This document shows, in pieces, positions 17,392 to 26,256 of a stretch of DNA of 64,000 nt. The notes beneath the pieces were generated by a model. The model was not told the DNA's origin and ran no database searches. It was given only the letters and a program-made list of their open reading frames with translations. The translations under genes were made by a program, and so were the position numbers. The stretch lies in assembly GCA_052118425.1 (NCBI GenBank), contig JBQKHF010000006.1, one strand, 5' to 3'. Within the stretch, counting starts at the first letter, position 1. Every line of letters starts with the position of its first letter. Origin of the DNA: Roseburia_C sp900315735 (GTDB taxonomy: Bacteria > Bacillota > Clostridia > Lachnospirales > Lachnospiraceae).

Positions 17392-17739
17392 CTAATTCTT
17401 GCGCTCAATTACTGTCACATCCGGCATAATATTTGCTCCAAGCAGCTGATAGTCCACAAAGAACTGTTCCTTATCATAGGAAAAACCATACTGTTCTTCC
17501 AGATACGAAAGACTGTCCGGGTAATGTCCTTCCAGCACATAACACTGCACGATTTCTCTCTGCAGGGCCTCTTCTAAAGAACGTTTTTCCTCTTCTTTAC
17601 TGTCTGCCATCAATCGGTTCAATCCATGGCAGGTCAATAAAATAATACAACAGGAAATGATCACCGTAAGCAACACCTTTGCCCAGATGGAATGCCTTTT
17701 TTCATGAAAAAAAAGTCTCTTTCGACGAAATCCTTCCAT
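17392..17739 (-). CDS. Short N-terminally anchored protein of the pilus cluster
   Basis: 115 residues: a basic leader, one hydrophobic helix (KVLLTVIISCCIILLTCHGL), a charged helix (KEEEKRSLEEALQREIVQCY), then GHYPDSLSYLEEQYGFSYD, a Tyr-rich stretch like those in small pseudopilins after the helix. No prepilin cleavage site is clear. It starts 13 bp after the pilC homologue and ends 11 bp before the next gene. Function is inferred from position only. Confidence 0.55.
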   Translation of the reverse strand: MEGFRRKRLFFHEKRHSIWAKVLLTVIISCCIILLTCHGLNRLMADSKEEEKRSLEEALQREIVQCYVLEGHYPDSLSYLEEQYGFSYDKEQFFVDYQLLGANIMPDVTVIERKN

Positions 17740-17752
17740 ATGTATCTCCTTC

Positions 17753-18805
17753 TTACAGTCCTGCCATAATTCCCATCAACGGAAGAATCACAGATAACAG
17801 TATCATTCCGACAATAACAGACAAAATAATTACAAGCGTTGGTTCTAATATTGCAATATAAGAAGACATCCTCTGATCGATTTCTCTTTCATACTGTCTT
17901 GCTATCGTCTCTAATGTTTCATCGGTTTCTCCGGTTTTCCCGGAAATCACCAGCATCCTCTCATACAAGCCTTCAAATATTCCGGCACCGCCTACTGCTG
18001 CTGCAAAATCTTCGCCCTCTTCCATTTTCTGGCTGCATTTCTTAATCTTCTCCGAAAAATTCTTATCTGCAATCAATTCGTCTGCAAATTCCAGACCCTT
18101 TTGCGGATTTTGTCCACTTTTCAAAGTCAGATACAGGCTGTCTGCAAAACGGCATGCTGCAATTTTATCGTATAAGCCATGAAACAAGTGCATTTTTCTG
18201 CTAAAACCGGCAAACGCTCTTCGTCCTCTGCTGCTCTTTACAAAATAAACAAATACACCAACGATTACCGCAGCTATTGCAATGAATACAATTGCATAAT
18301 TAGAAATTGTTTTTCCCAATGCCAGCATGCCACCGGAAAATCCGGTCATCTGTCTGCCTAACTGGTGAAATACCTGTTCAAATACCGGCATTACTTTTGT
18401 TAAAAGTATCACAATCACAGCTATCATCATAGCAACCATAATCAAAGGATATGTAAGTGCACTTTTAATACTCTTCTCTATCTCATCCTCACGTTCGTAA
18501 TGGTGAGTCAGTCCATTCATAACATCATCCAGTGTACCTGTTTCTTCTCCTATCTTAACCATCTGAAGAAGATAATCCGGAAATACACCGGTCTTTTCCA
18601 GTGCAGGATATAACAACCCTGTATTTATCATTTCATCATACATAGCCTGAAGTATTGCCTTTTCCTGCACATTCTTTGCATCTTCCAGTAATAATGACAC
18701 ACCCTCAACTGCCGGAAAGCCTGCATGCAGAACCATTGTCATCTGGCTGCAAAAAGATGCACATTCAAGATTTGACAGCTTTTGCTGTTTTTTACTTTTT
18801 CCCAT
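17753..18805 (-). CDS. pilC: PilC/GspF inner-membrane platform protein
   Basis: 350 residues of the type II secretion F / type IV pilus assembly C family. It has two T2SSF domains: the first with FCSQMTMVLHAGFPAVEG and MVKIGEETGTLDDVMNGLTHHY, the second with FADSLYLTLKSGQNPQKGLE and RMLVISGKTGETDETLETIA. Three membrane helices (about 125-150, 170-190 and 318-345) match the family. It forms the platform on which the ATPase rotates. It begins 15 bp after the transglutaminase gene, so it is likely co-transcribed with the sortase-pilus genes upstream. Confidence 0.92.
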   Translation of the reverse strand: MGKSKKQQKLSNLECASFCSQMTMVLHAGFPAVEGVSLLLEDAKNVQEKAILQAMYDEMINTGLLYPALEKTGVFPDYLLQMVKIGEETGTLDDVMNGLTHHYEREDEIEKSIKSALTYPLIMVAMMIAVIVILLTKVMPVFEQVFHQLGRQMTGFSGGMLALGKTISNYAIVFIAIAAVIVGVFVYFVKSSRGRRAFAGFSRKMHLFHGLYDKIAACRFADSLYLTLKSGQNPQKGLEFADELIADKNFSEKIKKCSQKMEEGEDFAAAVGGAGIFEGLYERMLVISGKTGETDETLETIARQYEREIDQRMSSYIAILEPTLVIILSVIVGMILLSVILPLMGIMAGL

Positions 18806-18820
18806 ACTTTTCTTCCTCTC

Positions 18821-19792
18821 TTAATATGTGTACTTTATAATATAACGGCTTCCGTCGCCAATATAATCTTTTACGGTATCATCATCATTGTTGGCTGCCA
18901 GGGTCGGGTCCATAAGAGACCAGTCCTTTCCGTCAAAAGATATAATGTTATCTACCCAGCCTATTTCATCCACATAACAGCTAATCCACGCATGATAAGC
19001 CTCACCCGCATATCCTACCTGAAGTTTGGTTGGAATTCTCTGCGAACGAAGCATCGCTGCCATCAATGCTGCATAATCAAAACAGATTCCTTTTCCGGAC
19101 GAAAGTGTTTCATCTACGTCCGGCACATATCCATATGCAACATTCTCTGCTTTTTCTTCATCATATGTAATATTTTCAATTACATAATGATAAATATTGG
19201 TTACTACATCAAGGTCACTGCCACAGCCTGCTGCCAGTTCTTCCCCTTTCTTTACTGCCTTGGAATTCTCATCAAAATCCACATAGCAGTTAGGTGCCAG
19301 AAATGGGACAAATTCATCTGTAATGGTAACATCAATACTTTGGGTAAATGCTGTTGCATACAAATTTTCTTCTACTGATGCAGCCTCATATAAGGTCAGC
19401 TGGTAAGTACCGCTTCCCTGTGTCAGTGGATATACAATATACGTTCCATTCTTTGTCACCAGATAGGTATATGCTTCCCCCTCCGGTGTCTCTATCTGAA
19501 ATTTTACCTTCTCGTTGGTTCCGGTATAATTAAGCATCACATAACCATCGGATGCATGAGATGCATCAATGGCAATCTGATCTGTACCATAAGTCACTTC
19601 TCCGGAAGCCTCCGGATGTAATACTTCTGCTGTCGCATCACGATTTCCCCTTGCGGAATCATTGCTGCTTTGTTCCGGCGAATTCTTCTCTCCGCCGCAG
19701 CCTCCCAATGCACAGCTCATCAGTAATATCCCTGCGACCATCCATATTATCAGGCAATATTTCTTACTGTGTCGGCTCTTTTGCCCCTGCAT
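18821..19792 (-). CDS. Exported transglutaminase-like lipoprotein
   Basis: 323 residues. The lipoprotein signal peptide ends in the lipobox LGGC (about residue 32), followed by a low-complexity linker, a beta domain (about 60-155) and a transglutaminase core (about 195-320) with its catalytic triad: Cys in SGKGICFDYAALMAAML, His in EAYHAWISC and Asp in WSLMDPT. Such proteins cleave or cross-link peptides at the cell surface. It lies between sipW and pilC, so cross-linking or processing of an appendage protein is an attractive but unproven role. Confidence 0.85.
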   Translation of the reverse strand: MQGQKSRHSKKYCLIIWMVAGILLMSCALGGCGGEKNSPEQSSNDSARGNRDATAEVLHPEASGEVTYGTDQIAIDASHASDGYVMLNYTGTNEKVKFQIETPEGEAYTYLVTKNGTYIVYPLTQGSGTYQLTLYEAASVEENLYATAFTQSIDVTITDEFVPFLAPNCYVDFDENSKAVKKGEELAAGCGSDLDVVTNIYHYVIENITYDEEKAENVAYGYVPDVDETLSSGKGICFDYAALMAAMLRSQRIPTKLQVGYAGEAYHAWISCYVDEIGWVDNIISFDGKDWSLMDPTLAANNDDDTVKDYIGDGSRYIIKYTY

Positions 19793-19802
19793 GACAACAC
19801 AC

Positions 19803-20327
19803 CTATTCCTTTTCCTGTATATTCCTGCTATCTGTACCTATATATAGTAAAATTGCCGCCAGTAATACAACTGAGACGATTACAATTTTTCCATAGAAGG
19901 TCACCATAGCTGCAAATATCCCTCCTAATACCGGAATGGTCAGGGTCACTTTTCCAATTACCTGTGCATAGGAAACCGGGGAAATATCCTCCGCTTCATT
20001 TGCATCTCCTTTGGTAATCAGCTGACCGGACACCACCTGGTTCTTCACCACACGATGGGTAATGATAATTCCTGCATCTGTATCACTCCGATATGCCATG
20101 ACTTCACCTTCCATAAGATTTGCCGGTACTTCTTCCCTGACATAAATAAGGCTTCCTACCGGAATTGCCGGTTCCATACTTCCGCTTACGACGGTGTAAA
20201 TATCAAACCCTGCAAGCCTTGGTAATGTCAGTGGTATGCAAATCAGAATCACCAATATCAGAAGAGATACTCCTATCATACTACAGATTCTGGCTATTGT
20301 CCTCTTTTTTCTTTTTGTTTTTCCCAT
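19803..20327 (-). CDS. sipW: SipW-type (ER-type) signal peptidase
   Basis: 174 residues with membrane segments near residues 14-36 and 145-165. The active site is the Ser-His type: Ser50 in VVSGSMEPAIPVG and His91 in IIITHRVV, instead of the Ser-Lys dyad of LepB. This is the S26B family that in Bacillus processes TasA and TapA, the biofilm fibre proteins. Two TasA-like proteins are encoded just upstream and are its probable substrates. Its start overlaps the preceding gene by 47 bp. A second Lep-type peptidase heads the same locus. Confidence 0.9.
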   Translation of the reverse strand: MGKTKRKKRTIARICSMIGVSLLILVILICIPLTLPRLAGFDIYTVVSGSMEPAIPVGSLIYVREEVPANLMEGEVMAYRSDTDAGIIITHRVVKNQVVSGQLITKGDANEAEDISPVSYAQVIGKVTLTIPVLGGIFAAMVTFYGKIVIVSVVLLAAILLYIGTDSRNIQEKE

Positions 20328-21372
20328 TCGTTAAAGCCTCTGCTTTGACATTCATTTTCTTTCTTCGTAATGCAAAAGTAATAAGTGCCACAAGTCCTGC
20401 GACTGCCGCTGCTGCTACACCAATCAGTAATGGCATATTTCCTGCCGGTCTTTTGGTCTTCTCATCCTTTTGCTGCATATTTGCTAATGGAGTTTCCTCA
20501 TCATCAAGATTTACCAGTTCCTGCGGAGTCTGCTCATCCGGAATATTTACATTTCCATCTGCTCCTCCATTATTATCCGCATTGGCATCATTGTTTGCAT
20601 CATTCGCATTGTTTGCACCATTGCCGTTATTTGCAGCATTCGCATTATTTCCAGCATTTCCATTATTTACTGTATTCGCATTATCTCCGGCATTGGCATT
20701 GTTTCCATTATTTGCCGCACTCTGTGTATCTGCCGTATATACAAAAGTAAAAATGTTTTCTGCTTCATTGCTGCTTAAGGTTTTCGTCAGATTATATGCC
20801 TGTGGACGATAATTTTCAAAATATTTAAACGCTACCACCGGCTGGTCACCCACCGAACCATAGAACGTCTCACTGTCTGCAAGTGCATTTCCATTGGCAT
20901 CCTGATAATTCACAGTATATGCTACCATATTTCCTGCGATTGCATATGCTGCTACATACTCCTGATCAGATTCTACCACAAAAGCAGATTTTCCAACAGT
21001 ATTATTATCTCTTCCGCTCTCACGAATTCCACCAATATAATATTTTCCATCTTCCTTTAACTGGATACAGGACTGTGCCTGAACCATAACCCGGTCACCA
21101 TATTTCAGTCCACTGATTTTTATCTTTTCTCCCTGACTTTCCTTCTCAATCTGATAAGAAGAACCGGTTGTATGATTATCTACTGTAATTCCATTCGTAC
21201 CTGCAAAATATCCCTGATTTCCAGAGCATAACGTTACCGTATAGGTATATTCTGTCTCATTTCCACCATCTTTTGCCCATGCCTGAAACGGAAAGGCCAG
21301 CGTAAGTAATGTTGTAAATAAAATACCTCTGCGAAGAATCTGTTTCATTCTTTCTTTTATTTTATTCTTCAT
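20281..21372 (-). CDS. Membrane-anchored surface protein with Asn/Ala-rich stalk
   Basis: 363 residues: signal peptide (to about residue 33, ending FPFQAWA), two beta-rich regions (about 35-150, then a MucBP-like repeat with VNYQDANGNALADSETFYG), a stalk of about 60 residues made almost only of Asn, Ala, Gly and Asp (about 215-275), a short acidic stretch, a C-terminal membrane helix (PLLIGVAAAAVAGLVALITF) and a Lys-rich tail. I see no LPxTG, so it is probably held by the helix. The stalk is encoded by a GCATTATTTGC-like repetitive tract that could vary in length. It sits between an accessory protein (3-bp gap) and sipW. Confidence 0.7.
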   Translation of the reverse strand: MKNKIKERMKQILRRGILFTTLLTLAFPFQAWAKDGGNETEYTYTVTLCSGNQGYFAGTNGITVDNHTTGSSYQIEKESQGEKIKISGLKYGDRVMVQAQSCIQLKEDGKYYIGGIRESGRDNNTVGKSAFVVESDQEYVAAYAIAGNMVAYTVNYQDANGNALADSETFYGSVGDQPVVAFKYFENYRPQAYNLTKTLSSNEAENIFTFVYTADTQSAANNGNNANAGDNANTVNNGNAGNNANAANNGNGANNANDANNDANADNNGGADGNVNIPDEQTPQELVNLDDEETPLANMQQKDEKTKRPAGNMPLLIGVAAAAVAGLVALITFALRRKKMNVKAEALTNGKNKKKKEDNSQNL

Positions 21373-21375
21373 CCC

Positions 21376-22134
21376 TTACTCCTCCTTTTCCAACTGATTT
21401 TCTGCTGTCTCATCTTCTTTTCGTGTTCTCTTCACTCTCACAACAAAAAGAACTACAAGAATAAGTCCTGCTGCCAGAGCAAGTGCCGAAAAAAGAAGTA
21501 CCTGATTATTATCACCAGTCTTAATAACGGTATGATTCGACAATGGTGTTGAACCACTGGATAATAATTCTACTGCAAAATTCATCTGTAATTTTGCCAG
21601 CGTATCCTGATAAGTATTTCCCTGTGTCTCACCTTCCAGCTTTACAGTCAGTGCAATCTCTGCTTTCTCACCTTTGGCAAGCTCATCAAGATAGAAATAA
21701 TCTTTCATTGCATTGGTTGCCTGGTGAAGACCTTCACCGCTTTCTCCTACCGTATCGCCACCTACATTATCACTACTATATAAAATACGGTTACTTCCAT
21801 CCGGAGCTGTAAAGGTAAGTATGTAGGAATATGCTCCTCCGGAAGCCACACTCTGTGAATCTTCCAGACTCTGTAATACCTGGTTTGTCATATACCACTG
21901 CGTATCCCCATCATATGTATTCTTTAACTCCAGTCTGATATTTACCGTATCTCCCGGCTGAAGCTGATATATCGCATCATCAATATCTGCATTTTTAAAT
22001 GTACTGTTTAATTTTTCTCCATCAAACGTTACGTTCCAGTCATCACCGCCGGAGAACTCTTCTGCCTGCACCTGAGCAGGGGCTGCTACAACCAGAGCCA
22101 GAGCTGCCATGATACCAATCCATTTTTTCTTCAT
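21376..22134 (-). CDS. Exported accessory surface protein with C-terminal anchor
   Basis: 252 residues from the ATG after TAAGGAGGAGACAGAG; a longer reading frame extends into the previous gene without support. Signal peptide to about residue 23 (VAAPAQVQAEEF), a soluble beta-rich domain with LQPGDTVNIRLELKNTYDGD (as in domains that follow TasA-like proteins), then HTVIKTGDNNQ, a membrane helix (VLLFSALALAAGLILVVLFV) and a basic tail. IKTGD before a helix and positive residues looks like a degenerate sorting signal (canonical LPxTG), so sortase attachment is possible. It lies between a TasA-like gene and the Asn/Ala-stalk gene. Confidence 0.68.
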   Translation of the reverse strand: MKKKWIGIMAALALVVAAPAQVQAEEFSGGDDWNVTFDGEKLNSTFKNADIDDAIYQLQPGDTVNIRLELKNTYDGDTQWYMTNQVLQSLEDSQSVASGGAYSYILTFTAPDGSNRILYSSDNVGGDTVGESGEGLHQATNAMKDYFYLDELAKGEKAEIALTVKLEGETQGNTYQDTLAKLQMNFAVELLSSGSTPLSNHTVIKTGDNNQVLLFSALALAAGLILVVLFVVRVKRTRKEDETAENQLEKEE

Positions 22135-22147
22135 CTCTGTCTCCTCC

Positions 22148-22927
22148 TTACTGCAATAATGCCAGATTTCCATTGGAATCAACAGAAACATCAACTCCCC
22201 AGGCACTCTTAATCGCATCCTGCGCATTATGTGTCTGTACAGCATCCACTTCTGCCTCTACATGAAAGGAAACCCCATTATAATTAAATGTTGTAGTAGT
22301 GGTCTTAAGTCCATTTTCCTCTGTTGTATGCTCCGTTACCTTGGACGTAATAGAATTATCAATCTTTAAAGTATCGGAAAGCGCCGGTGTACTCTCACCC
22401 ACCTTCAATACTGATGGCCAGTAAAGAACGGTTCTCTCCTCTGTGGATGCATTTTCATCCACAATCCAGCCATTCTGGGTCAGGTTTAATTCAATCAGAC
22501 TCGGAGCAAGTGTTGTTTCCTTACTTCCGTCCTCATTCTTCCAGCTCTTATAAATTCTTACACGAACATATTCATCAATATTACCACTGTTTTTTACGGA
22601 AAGTGCTTCCTTATAATTTTTTCCTACTACCAGCTTTCCATCTGTCTCATCCAGCATATCTGTAAGAAGTGCTCCCTGGTTTTGTTTCCAGGCATCATCA
22701 CTTCCTGCATAATCACGGCTGCTGATATCCTTAGAACCCTTGGCAGATTCTTCCACCAAAGTTACACCAATATCATACATTTCCATCTGTGCGGTATAAT
22801 TCTCACTATAGTAAGTAAGCGCTGCCCTTGCACTTCCAACTGCACTTCCTGCCAGAAGAAGTACTGCTGCACCCAATAACAAAAAGGTTCCTTTTCTTCC
22901 CTTTATCACTTTTTTCAATCGGCTCAT
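22148..22927 (-). CDS. TasA/camelysin-like fibre protein (first of two)
   Basis: 259 residues with a long basic leader and a hydrophobic signal (FLLLGAAVLLLAGSAVGSAR) followed at once by AALTYYSENYTA, the style of junction seen in SipW substrates. The mature part has MEMYDIGVTLVEES and NSGNIDEYVRVRIYKSW, the beta-strand pattern of TasA-type proteins in which the N-terminus joins the fibre. It overlaps the upstream TasA-like gene by 4 bp. Together with sipW downstream this gives a peptidase-substrate set. The assignment is by pattern and context, not by high identity. Confidence 0.7.
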   Translation of the reverse strand: MSRLKKVIKGRKGTFLLLGAAVLLLAGSAVGSARAALTYYSENYTAQMEMYDIGVTLVEESAKGSKDISSRDYAGSDDAWKQNQGALLTDMLDETDGKLVVGKNYKEALSVKNSGNIDEYVRVRIYKSWKNEDGSKETTLAPSLIELNLTQNGWIVDENASTEERTVLYWPSVLKVGESTPALSDTLKIDNSITSKVTEHTTEENGLKTTTTTFNYNGVSFHVEAEVDAVQTHNAQDAIKSAWGVDVSVDSNGNLALLQ

Positions 22928-23448
22928 TCTTCACCAGCCTCCCTTGCATCTGCAGTTCCTATATCTGTCCTGGTATCTGCAATCCGGTTCCAGTCTGCAT
23001 ATGGTGTTCCATCCTCTTCATAGAGAACTGGTGTACATTCCTGAACGACCACTACATTAAAACTCTCTTTATACTCCTCCGGTATCGTTATTTTGGCTAA
23101 AAGTTCTTCTGTGTTACCACCTACCGGAACAATATCACTATAATACCAATAGCCACCTTCGCCCTGGCTCCAGGATGAACCGGACATAGTCAATGTAATC
23201 TGGCTTCCGGCGAATACCTTTACTCTGACAAAGCAATCGCTTTCTCCTGTATTCGTAAGTACGATATGTTTCTCCATATCTTCAACTTTTTCTTCTATTG
23301 TAGTTTCATTACCAAGTGTAATCGGATATCCTCCTTCAGCCTCTACATAAGTTGTAAAATACGCCATTGCCGGTGGCACTGTTGCCCCTGCAATGAATAC
23401 CAATGCTGCTGCAGTCAGCCAGAACACTTTTGTTTTTTTCTTCATCAT
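22924..23448 (-). CDS. TasA-like SipW-dependent protein (second of two)
   Basis: 174 residues: signal peptide ending VPPAMAYFTTYVEAEGG, where the AYFT after the hydrophobic core is typical of SipW-processed TasA family members. The mature domain has EKHIVLTNTGESDCFVRVKV and IVPVGGNTEELLAKI, again the TasA pattern of a CARDB/DUF-like beta sandwich with a VRVKV strand. Preceded by GGAGG. It follows the minor pilin gene by 18 bp. Confidence 0.75.
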   Translation of the reverse strand: MMKKKTKVFWLTAAALVFIAGATVPPAMAYFTTYVEAEGGYPITLGNETTIEEKVEDMEKHIVLTNTGESDCFVRVKVFAGSQITLTMSGSSWSQGEGGYWYYSDIVPVGGNTEELLAKITIPEEYKESFNVVVVQECTPVLYEEDGTPYADWNRIADTRTDIGTADAREAGEE

Positions 23449-23466
23449 CTTATATTCCAGCCTCCT

Positions 23467-24441
23467 TTATTCTTCCTTTACACTATTATCCGGTAATTGT
23501 GTCCACTGCCATCCCTCATCTTCATCATAATCGAAATGATTGGTCACTCCGTAGCCCGGATTCAGTCCATGGTCATATGTATTATCAAATTCCACTGTTA
23601 CAATTTCATCCGCACTGATTTCTGCTGTCTGCTGTGGCTCACTTACCAGACTATAACCAGCCCCACTATATACCTCTGTCACAGTAACTTTTGCACCTGC
23701 CGGAATATGATCTGCGATTGCCGCTTTCGTTCCTGCCGATGAATGTGTGGTCGATACTACATTACTGTATACCGCATTTCCATTTTCATCTACTGCTTCT
23801 ATTGAAAATACAAAGGTTACCTCTTTCATTGTCTCATTATAGTTATCCAGATTCTTCTGTATAAGAAGGCTTCCATACCGTGGAGAACGTTCCGGTTTTA
23901 AATTTGCTGTAACCTCATAAATCCATTTGTTTTCTGTGCCTGCAGAATGCAATGCCTGATTATCCGGCAACGCAATCAGACTCGGATTAAAATTGTACTC
24001 ATAAAAACTGGTTGATACCGGTTCTACCACAACAAGATACATTCCAGAATTCAGTTCTTTCTCTCCTGTTCCATCCGTAATCGTGCAATCTGCATCCGGG
24101 GTTTTATCCGAAGCCAGTTCTGCTGCCTTCGCTGTCATCTCTTCCCATGTAACATCTCCACTTACCGCATCTTTTACAGAGAGGGATTTAAATTCTGATG
24201 TTTCGCTGTACTCTCCTGCTGCATCCACAGTCGCTACCTGATATATTTTAGCATACAGTTCCATCCCATTCAGTTCTTCAGTATATTCTTCACCCTTCGG
24301 CACAGATAAAGTCAAAGTACACGGTTCTGCCGGGTCTATTACATTGGTGGCATATGCAGATGCCACATGTAGTCCTGCCGCTGCTAAAAACAACGTCAGC
24401 AAACCCGCAACATACCCTTTCTTTATTTTTAACTTTTTCAT
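23467..24441 (-). CDS. Pilin-like SpaA/CnaB-domain surface protein (minor subunit)
   Basis: 324 residues: signal peptide to about 30, a pilin-type N-terminal domain (ELNGMELYAKIYQVATVD and GMYLVVVEPVS), then a CnaB-like domain (YGSLLIQKNLDNYNETMKEV) with the E-box-type VTVTEVYSGAGYSLVSE that can form an isopeptide bond. The C-terminus is GWQWTQLPDNSVKEE with no membrane helix, so LPDNS cannot be a normal sorting signal. It may be incorporated as a tip or side subunit without wall attachment. It overlaps the sortase gene by 4 bp. Confidence 0.75.
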   Translation of the reverse strand: MKKLKIKKGYVAGLLTLFLAAAGLHVASAYATNVIDPAEPCTLTLSVPKGEEYTEELNGMELYAKIYQVATVDAAGEYSETSEFKSLSVKDAVSGDVTWEEMTAKAAELASDKTPDADCTITDGTGEKELNSGMYLVVVEPVSTSFYEYNFNPSLIALPDNQALHSAGTENKWIYEVTANLKPERSPRYGSLLIQKNLDNYNETMKEVTFVFSIEAVDENGNAVYSNVVSTTHSSAGTKAAIADHIPAGAKVTVTEVYSGAGYSLVSEPQQTAEISADEIVTVEFDNTYDHGLNPGYGVTNHFDYDEDEGWQWTQLPDNSVKEE

Positions 24442-25334
24442 TTTTCACCCTCCTTAGAACCTCTTGCAGATTTTCTATCTCGAATAATCTTTACTGGAAC
24501 CGCAATCAGAATTGCTGCTGCAACTGCCAGTATTGCATATAACATATAATAATCTTTCACTGTCTGAAGCATAGATTCATTGGCTATTGCCTCCTCATCA
24601 TCCTCTCCATTATACGGAACCCTGTGCCCCCGCACCAGTAATCTGTGGCTATTTACACCATATGGGGTGCAGGTGAAAAGTGTTACATAATCTTCCCCTT
24701 CGACATTCTTCATTGCCTCTGTCAAAGTATCCGTATCATCCTTTTCTACCATCGGCAGAATCTGATCCACCTCATATGCCAGCACCTTATCTAATACATG
24801 CACATAGAATTTATCACCTTCTACCAGCTGGTCAATATCGGTAAAAAGTTTCGCACTTGGCAGTCCACGATGCGCTGCCAGTACACTATGATTTCCCTCT
24901 CCGCCAATCGGAAGACCGGTTCCGGACATATGGCCTGCGCCAATCTGTAATACAGCTTCCGAAGTTCCATGATAAATCGGAAGTCTCTGTTCTATCTTAG
25001 GAATGGAAATATATCCCATAATTCCATTATCTCCCGGATTTAATATGGACCAGTATTTACTTCCTCTCATATTCTGTTCTTCCTGTGAGAATGCATCCCC
25101 ATCAAAGGTATTATTATCTATTTGGGAATTATATTCCTCTGCTGTCTCCCAGAGTTTCTGATAATCTACTTCATCCATATCTGCAACAGTTTCTTCATAA
25201 CTGGCAATTGCCCTGCTCTGATGGTATTTATTCCATTGGTCTGCCACAGTCGGATATGCAAAGATTCCCAGTCCGACCAGGAAAACCAGTCCAAGCAGAA
25301 TTCCAGGTAATTTCTGCTTCCATTTCTGTTTCAT
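24438..25334 (-). CDS. srtC: Class C-like pilus sortase (first)
   Basis: 298 residues with membrane helices at about 10-28 and 265-288. The sortase core has His155 (VLAAHRGLP), the TLFTC motif with catalytic Cys222 and Arg231 (SHRLLVRG). The second C-terminal membrane helix and its position beside pilin genes mark a pilin polymerase of the class C type, which joins the LPxTG threonine of one pilin to a lysine of the next. I do not see the DP(F/W/Y) lid motif usual in that class. It starts 3 bp after the other sortase, suggesting a pair with different substrates. Confidence 0.9.
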   Translation of the reverse strand: MKQKWKQKLPGILLGLVFLVGLGIFAYPTVADQWNKYHQSRAIASYEETVADMDEVDYQKLWETAEEYNSQIDNNTFDGDAFSQEEQNMRGSKYWSILNPGDNGIMGYISIPKIEQRLPIYHGTSEAVLQIGAGHMSGTGLPIGGEGNHSVLAAHRGLPSAKLFTDIDQLVEGDKFYVHVLDKVLAYEVDQILPMVEKDDTDTLTEAMKNVEGEDYVTLFTCTPYGVNSHRLLVRGHRVPYNGEDDEEAIANESMLQTVKDYYMLYAILAVAAAILIAVPVKIIRDRKSARGSKEGEK

Positions 25335-25337
25335 TCC

Positions 25338-26186
25338 CTACTCCTTTTTCCTCTTCCAGCTAAACCGCTGCCAAATCAAAAGTCCCAGTAAAATCCAGAA
25401 CAGTAATATAATCGCAACTACAATTGCAACTACAGAAGTATTGACAAGATACCCATCTGCCGTCACAAAGTTACCACTTTCCTCTTGTGAAATCCGCTCA
25501 CCCCTTACCAGCAGTCGATGAGAATTGATTCCATATGGAGTGCAGGTCATTAATGTACAATAATCCTTTCCCTCTTCAATTGTAAGATCATTAATTTCCT
25601 GTGGTTCTACAATTTTAATCTGATCCACCTGATAAGTCAGTTTGCGATCCAATACAGTAACGGTAAAAGTATCTCCCACTTCCATTTTATCCAGATTTGT
25701 AAAAAGTTTGGCTGACGGAAGTCCTCTGTGAGCAGAAAGAACACTATGTGTGCCTTCTCCTCCGACCGGTAAACTGCTGCCTTCTAAATGTCCTGCTGCG
25801 ACCTGCAATACTCCTTCCGAGGTCCCATGATAAATTGGGAGTTCCACACCTAACTTTTCAATTGTAACATAACCCATGATGCCGGTGCCGGAAATATCAA
25901 GAATGCTGTTATAATCACCTGCTTCTGTATAATTCAGAAATGGCCGGTTCACATCCTTTAATTTTTCATTGTAGGTATCAGCCTCTTTTAACATTGTGTC
26001 TTTTTCTTCTTCGCTCAGCGATTTCACTGCATTACTATAAGACGCAACGGCTCTTGACTGGACTTTTGAATTCCAGTAAGAACTAATTGGCGGATACAGC
26101 ATCACGGAGAGACCTATGATAAAAACAAAAACTAACATTACATTCAGTTTATCTTTTTTTAAAAATTTTTTTAATGTCCTCTTCAT
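25338..26186 (-). CDS. srtC: Class C-like pilus sortase (second)
   Basis: 282 residues from the ATG following AGGGAGAAATCT; a frame 27 codons longer reads back through the intergenic hairpin and is unlikely. Catalytic residues: His153 (SAHRGLP), Cys215 in TLMTC and Arg224 (SHRLLVRG). N- and C-terminal membrane helices are present. It is closely similar to the neighbouring sortase in the core (both have TPYGxNSHRLLVRG), so they are probably paralogues, one perhaps polymerising the major pilin and one attaching the adhesin or minor pilin. Confidence 0.9.
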   Translation of the reverse strand: MKRTLKKFLKKDKLNVMLVFVFIIGLSVMLYPPISSYWNSKVQSRAVASYSNAVKSLSEEEKDTMLKEADTYNEKLKDVNRPFLNYTEAGDYNSILDISGTGIMGYVTIEKLGVELPIYHGTSEGVLQVAAGHLEGSSLPVGGEGTHSVLSAHRGLPSAKLFTNLDKMEVGDTFTVTVLDRKLTYQVDQIKIVEPQEINDLTIEEGKDYCTLMTCTPYGINSHRLLVRGERISQEESGNFVTADGYLVNTSVVAIVVAIILLFWILLGLLIWQRFSWKRKKE

Positions 26187-26256
26187 AGATTTCTCCCTAA
26201 TGCTGTCAAAGTCCCAGCGAACGGGAATTTTCTTCCAGTCTCGTTCGTGTATAAAT

